NCBI GenBank assembly: GCA_009703445.1
Contig: WLGA01000002.1
Coordinates: 1 to 32,520 of the forward strand
DNA: 32,520 nucleotides
Direction: 5' to 3'
Source: Actinomycetota bacterium
GTDB lineage: Bacteria; Actinomycetota; Actinomycetes; Actinomycetales; Microbacteriaceae
Within the stretch, counting starts at the first letter, position 1, and each line of letters starts with the position of its first letter. The translations under genes and the position numbers were made by a program. The notes below the pieces were generated by a model that saw only the letters and a list, made by a program, of their open reading frames with translations, searched no databases and was not told the origin of the DNA. Shown here one piece after another: positions 30,601-32,520 of this stretch.

Positions 30601-31122
30601 ATGGCTATCACTCAAACCCCAAGAATCGCACTGGCCGCTCGCGCGGCAATTAGCCTCGCGGTTGGTCTGTTTCTAACTTTCAGCCAGTCGCACGGTGCTG
30701 AAATCGGCCTTTTGGCCCTAGGTATCTTCGGTTTGAGCTTTGCTGTTCTAAATGGCCTCGCGTCGGTCGTTTTTCAAAAAGGCCTAGCCGCAATCGAGAA
30801 CGTCCCACTCGTGATGGTTGCCTTGCTTATCGGCATATTTGCGCTCTCGGCTGCGAATGACGAGTTGGCTTTTAAGTTTTTGGTGACCGGCTGGGCGATC
30901 ATCGCCGGCGCTTTCGAGCTCTACCAGTCTCGTCGAGCCGGTTTCAAGACCACAGCGGGCCGAGACCTGCTAATTAACTCCTGCTTTTCATTGCTATTGG
31001 CGGTGCTTTTCTTGTTGGCACCGCTTGATATCGTCTCGCAGGTGGGCTTCTTCGGCGCTTACCTGATGATGAGCGGTGTGCACATCGGCATCGCCGCAGC
31101 GTCGCCTGCCGCAAAGGCGTAG
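30601..31122 (+). CDS. Multi-pass membrane protein, HdeD/DUF308-like
   Basis: A 173-residue protein with about six membrane helices (roughly residues 12-28, 36-58, 67-85, 91-106, 127-143 and 146-165). The segment L-V-T-G-W-A-I-I-A-G-A-F-E-L-Y-Q resembles the repeat of DUF308/HdeD proteins, but I am not sure of the family. HdeD is linked to acid stress in enterics; that role should not be carried over here. It begins 18 bases after dnaB and ends 9 bases before the next small gene, so the three may be co-transcribed. Confidence 0.75.
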   Translation: MAITQTPRIALAARAAISLAVGLFLTFSQSHGAEIGLLALGIFGLSFAVLNGLASVVFQKGLAAIENVPLVMVALLIGIFALSAANDELAFKFLVTGWAIIAGAFELYQSRRAGFKTTAGRDLLINSCFSLLLAVLFLLAPLDIVSQVGFFGAYLMMSGVHIGIAAASPAAKA

Positions 31123-31131
31123 GCTTTATCC

Positions 31132-31365
31132 ATGGCCAAAAAAACTCGCAAAAAAGCTGACGCGCGCTCGGCACGCACCTACATCTCGCTTTCATTCGTA
31201 TCCGCCGTGTTTGTCGGTGTGATTGTTTGGGGCAACAGCCAGGACATCCAGCGCGTGGCCATCTGGTCAGGTCTGACCTTCATCGTCGTTCTCGTGACCA
31301 TCGCCACCTTGGCGCTTTCGGTCAAGGATGAGCCTGCCGACGAAGGCAAGCCTCGCCTCAAGTAG
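31132..31365 (+). CDS. Small two-helix membrane protein, unknown function
   Basis: A 77-residue protein with a very basic N-terminus (M-A-K-K-T-R-K-K-A-D-A-R), two predicted membrane helices at about 18-35 and 42-62, and a charged C-terminus (K-D-E-P-A-D-E-G-K-P-R-L-K). I do not recognise it. It follows the HdeD-like gene closely and is followed by a strong terminator shared with purB. Confidence 0.7.
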   Translation: MAKKTRKKADARSARTYISLSFVSAVFVGVIVWGNSQDIQRVAIWSGLTFIVVLVTIATLALSVKDEPADEGKPRLK

Positions 31366-31382
31366 GCGCAAAAACTTAAACG

Positions 31383-31412
31383 AAAAGGCACCCGCGAGGG
31401 TGCCTTTTCTGT
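31383..31412. terminator. Bidirectional terminator between the small membrane gene and purB
   Basis: An 11-bp perfect stem AAAAGGCACCC (31383-31393) and GGGTGCCTTTT (31398-31408) encloses a GCGA tetraloop. A's on one side and T's on the other let it work for both convergent transcripts. Confidence 0.92.
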
Positions 31413-31449
31413 TGTGCTGGCCGGCCTTGGCCAACCGAATGACAAGTTT

Positions 31450-32520
31450 TTACTTCTGAACGCGCTTTGCGAGTTCTTCGGCAAGACCCACGTAGGTGTG
31501 TGGGCGCAGGGTTAGCAAGCGGGCCTTGGCCTCTTCTCCGATCTCAAGCTGGTTTACGAACGCAATCATGTCGTCTCCCGAAAGGCGCTTTCCGCGGGTT
31601 AGCTCCTTGAGCAACGCATACGGGTCGCTGATTGACGAACGGCCAGCGGCCACCTCGGCGCGAATCACGGTCTGAATCGCTTCGCCCAGAATCTCCCAGT
31701 TGTCGCTGAGGTCGATGCCGAGCACTTCACGAGACAAAGCGATTTCGTTCAGGCCGCGGGTGACATTGTCGATTGCGAGTAGCGAGTGGCCGAAACCTAG
31801 GCCGATGTTGCGCTGTGAAGATGAGTCGGTCAGGTCGCGCTGCAAACGCGACGTGATCAAGGTCGAGGCAAGGCTGCCCAGGATGGCGTTCGACAGCTCG
31901 AGGTTTGACTCGGCGTTCTCGAAGCGAATCGGGTTGATCTTGTGAGGCATGGTCGATGAACCGGTGGCTCCAGGAACAGGAATCTGCTTGAAGTAGCCCA
32001 TCGAGATGTATGACCAGATGTCGGTGCACAGGTTGTGCAGAATGCCGTTGAACAGGGTGACTGCCGAGTAAAGCTCGGCCTGCCAGTCGTGCGACTCAAT
32101 CTGGGTGGTCAGCGGGTTCCAGGTGAGGCCAAGACCGGTGACGAAGTCTTCAGACTCCTTGGTCCAGTTCACATCCGGGGCTGCAACCACGTGTGCCGAG
32201 AAGGTTCCGGTGGCACCCGAGAACTTGCCTAGGTACTCGCCGTTCTCGATGCGCTTGACCTGGCGCTCTAGGCGGTGGATGAACACCGCGAGCTCCTTGC
32301 CCATGGTTGACGGGGTCGCCGGCTGGCCGTGGGTGTGTGAAAGCATCGCCGCGTCGGCGTATTCGGCGCTGAGTTCGCGCAGTTTGGTGAGCAACTTCTC
32401 GACGCGAGGCAGCCATACCTGCTGCACGGCATCGCGCACGGTGATTGCGTAGCTCAGGTTGTTGATGTCTTCGCTGGTGCAGGCAAAGTGAGTCAGCTCG
32501 AGAAGGTCGTTGCGACCAAG
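31450..32520 (-). CDS. purB: Adenylosuccinate lyase (5' end beyond window)
   Basis: A partial gene; the open frame runs off the right edge, so the start is missing. Visible are about 356 residues including the stop. The edge sequence reads H-F-A-C-T-S-E-D-I-N-N-L-S-Y-A, typical of PurB, and the signature G-S-S-T-M-P-H-K-I-N-P-I-R-F-E of the fumarase/aspartase superfamily with its catalytic serine loop is intact. Histidine in S-H-T-H-G-Q-P-A is the other conserved catalytic element. The enzyme cleaves SAICAR and adenylosuccinate, releasing fumarate, in purine synthesis. It is convergent with the dnaB block. Confidence 0.96.
   Translation of the reverse strand, partial: LGRNDLLELTHFACTSEDINNLSYAITVRDAVQQVWLPRVEKLLTKLRELSAEYADAAMLSHTHGQPATPSTMGKELAVFIHRLERQVKRIENGEYLGKFSGATGTFSAHVVAAPDVNWTKESEDFVTGLGLTWNPLTTQIESHDWQAELYSAVTLFNGILHNLCTDIWSYISMGYFKQIPVPGATGSSTMPHKINPIRFENAESNLELSNAILGSLASTLITSRLQRDLTDSSSQRNIGLGFGHSLLAIDNVTRGLNEIALSREVLGIDLSDNWEILGEAIQTVIRAEVAAGRSSISDPYALLKELTRGKRLSGDDMIAFVNQLEIGEEAKARLLTLRPHTYVGLAEELAKRVQK

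Noticed and set aside
1..32520. CRISPR arrays, insertion sequences, prophage genes or a defence island
   Set aside because: No regularly spaced repeats, transposase, integrase, terminal inverted repeats or known defence genes were seen; repeated short motifs are DnaA boxes and parS sites.

Overview
This is a chromosomal replication-origin region from an actinobacterium, most likely a small-genome member of the Microbacteriaceae. The evidence is the gene order (dnaA, dnaN, recF, dciA, gyrB, gyrA, DUF3566, tRNA-Ile, tRNA-Ala on one side; rpmH, rnpA, yidD, yidC, khpB, rsmG, parA, parB on the other), the moderate GC content, GTG and TTG starts, and the tight overlaps. The compact gene versions (a DUF6049-like protein of about 200 residues, short spacers) suggest a streamlined, possibly freshwater 'Luna'-type lineage. 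That last point is inference; no rRNA gene is present to place it.

Layout. Positions 1-3267 hold five minus-strand accessory or housekeeping genes: a DUF3800-like protein, a small membrane protein, a YdeI-type domain protein, an SDR and an MFS exporter. Positions 3323-3621 hold a tRNA-Ile/tRNA-Ala unit with its own promoter and terminator. Positions 3631-13515 are the minus-strand replication block, from the DUF3566 protein and gyrA back to dnaA. DnaA boxes lie on both sides of dnaA (11611-12084 and 13516-13700), which marks oriC. Positions 13898-19108 are the plus-strand block for ribosomal protein L34, RNase P protein, membrane insertion, rRNA methylation and ParAB segregation. Positions 19211-25555 are minus-strand genes: D-Ala-D-Ala ligase, aminotransferase, thioredoxin, thioredoxin reductase, MurJ flippase, a DUF6049-like protein and a Nudix hydrolase. 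Positions 25605-31365 are plus-strand: CCA-adding enzyme, the rpsF-ssb-rpsR-rplI operon, dnaB and two small membrane proteins. The window ends inside purB on the minus strand.

How it fits together. The window carries most of the initiation and segregation machinery: DnaA, its boxes, the DnaB helicase, the DciA helicase-loading candidate, the beta clamp, gyrase, SSB, ParA, ParB and several parS sites. Gene orientation diverges from the dnaA region, as expected if replication starts there. The cell-wall and redox genes between parB and the CCA-adding gene follow a conserved actinobacterial order.

No mobile element, CRISPR array or defence island was found. The most interesting signals are regulatory: (1) seven DnaA boxes in about 225 bp upstream of dnaB, 15 kb from the dnaA boxes and next to a parS; (2) at least four parS palindromes, two read in frame as V-S-R-E-T and two overlapping terminator-like hairpins; (3) a 55-codon leader ORF carrying parS that ends exactly on the parA start codon and looks like a detached ParA N-terminus.
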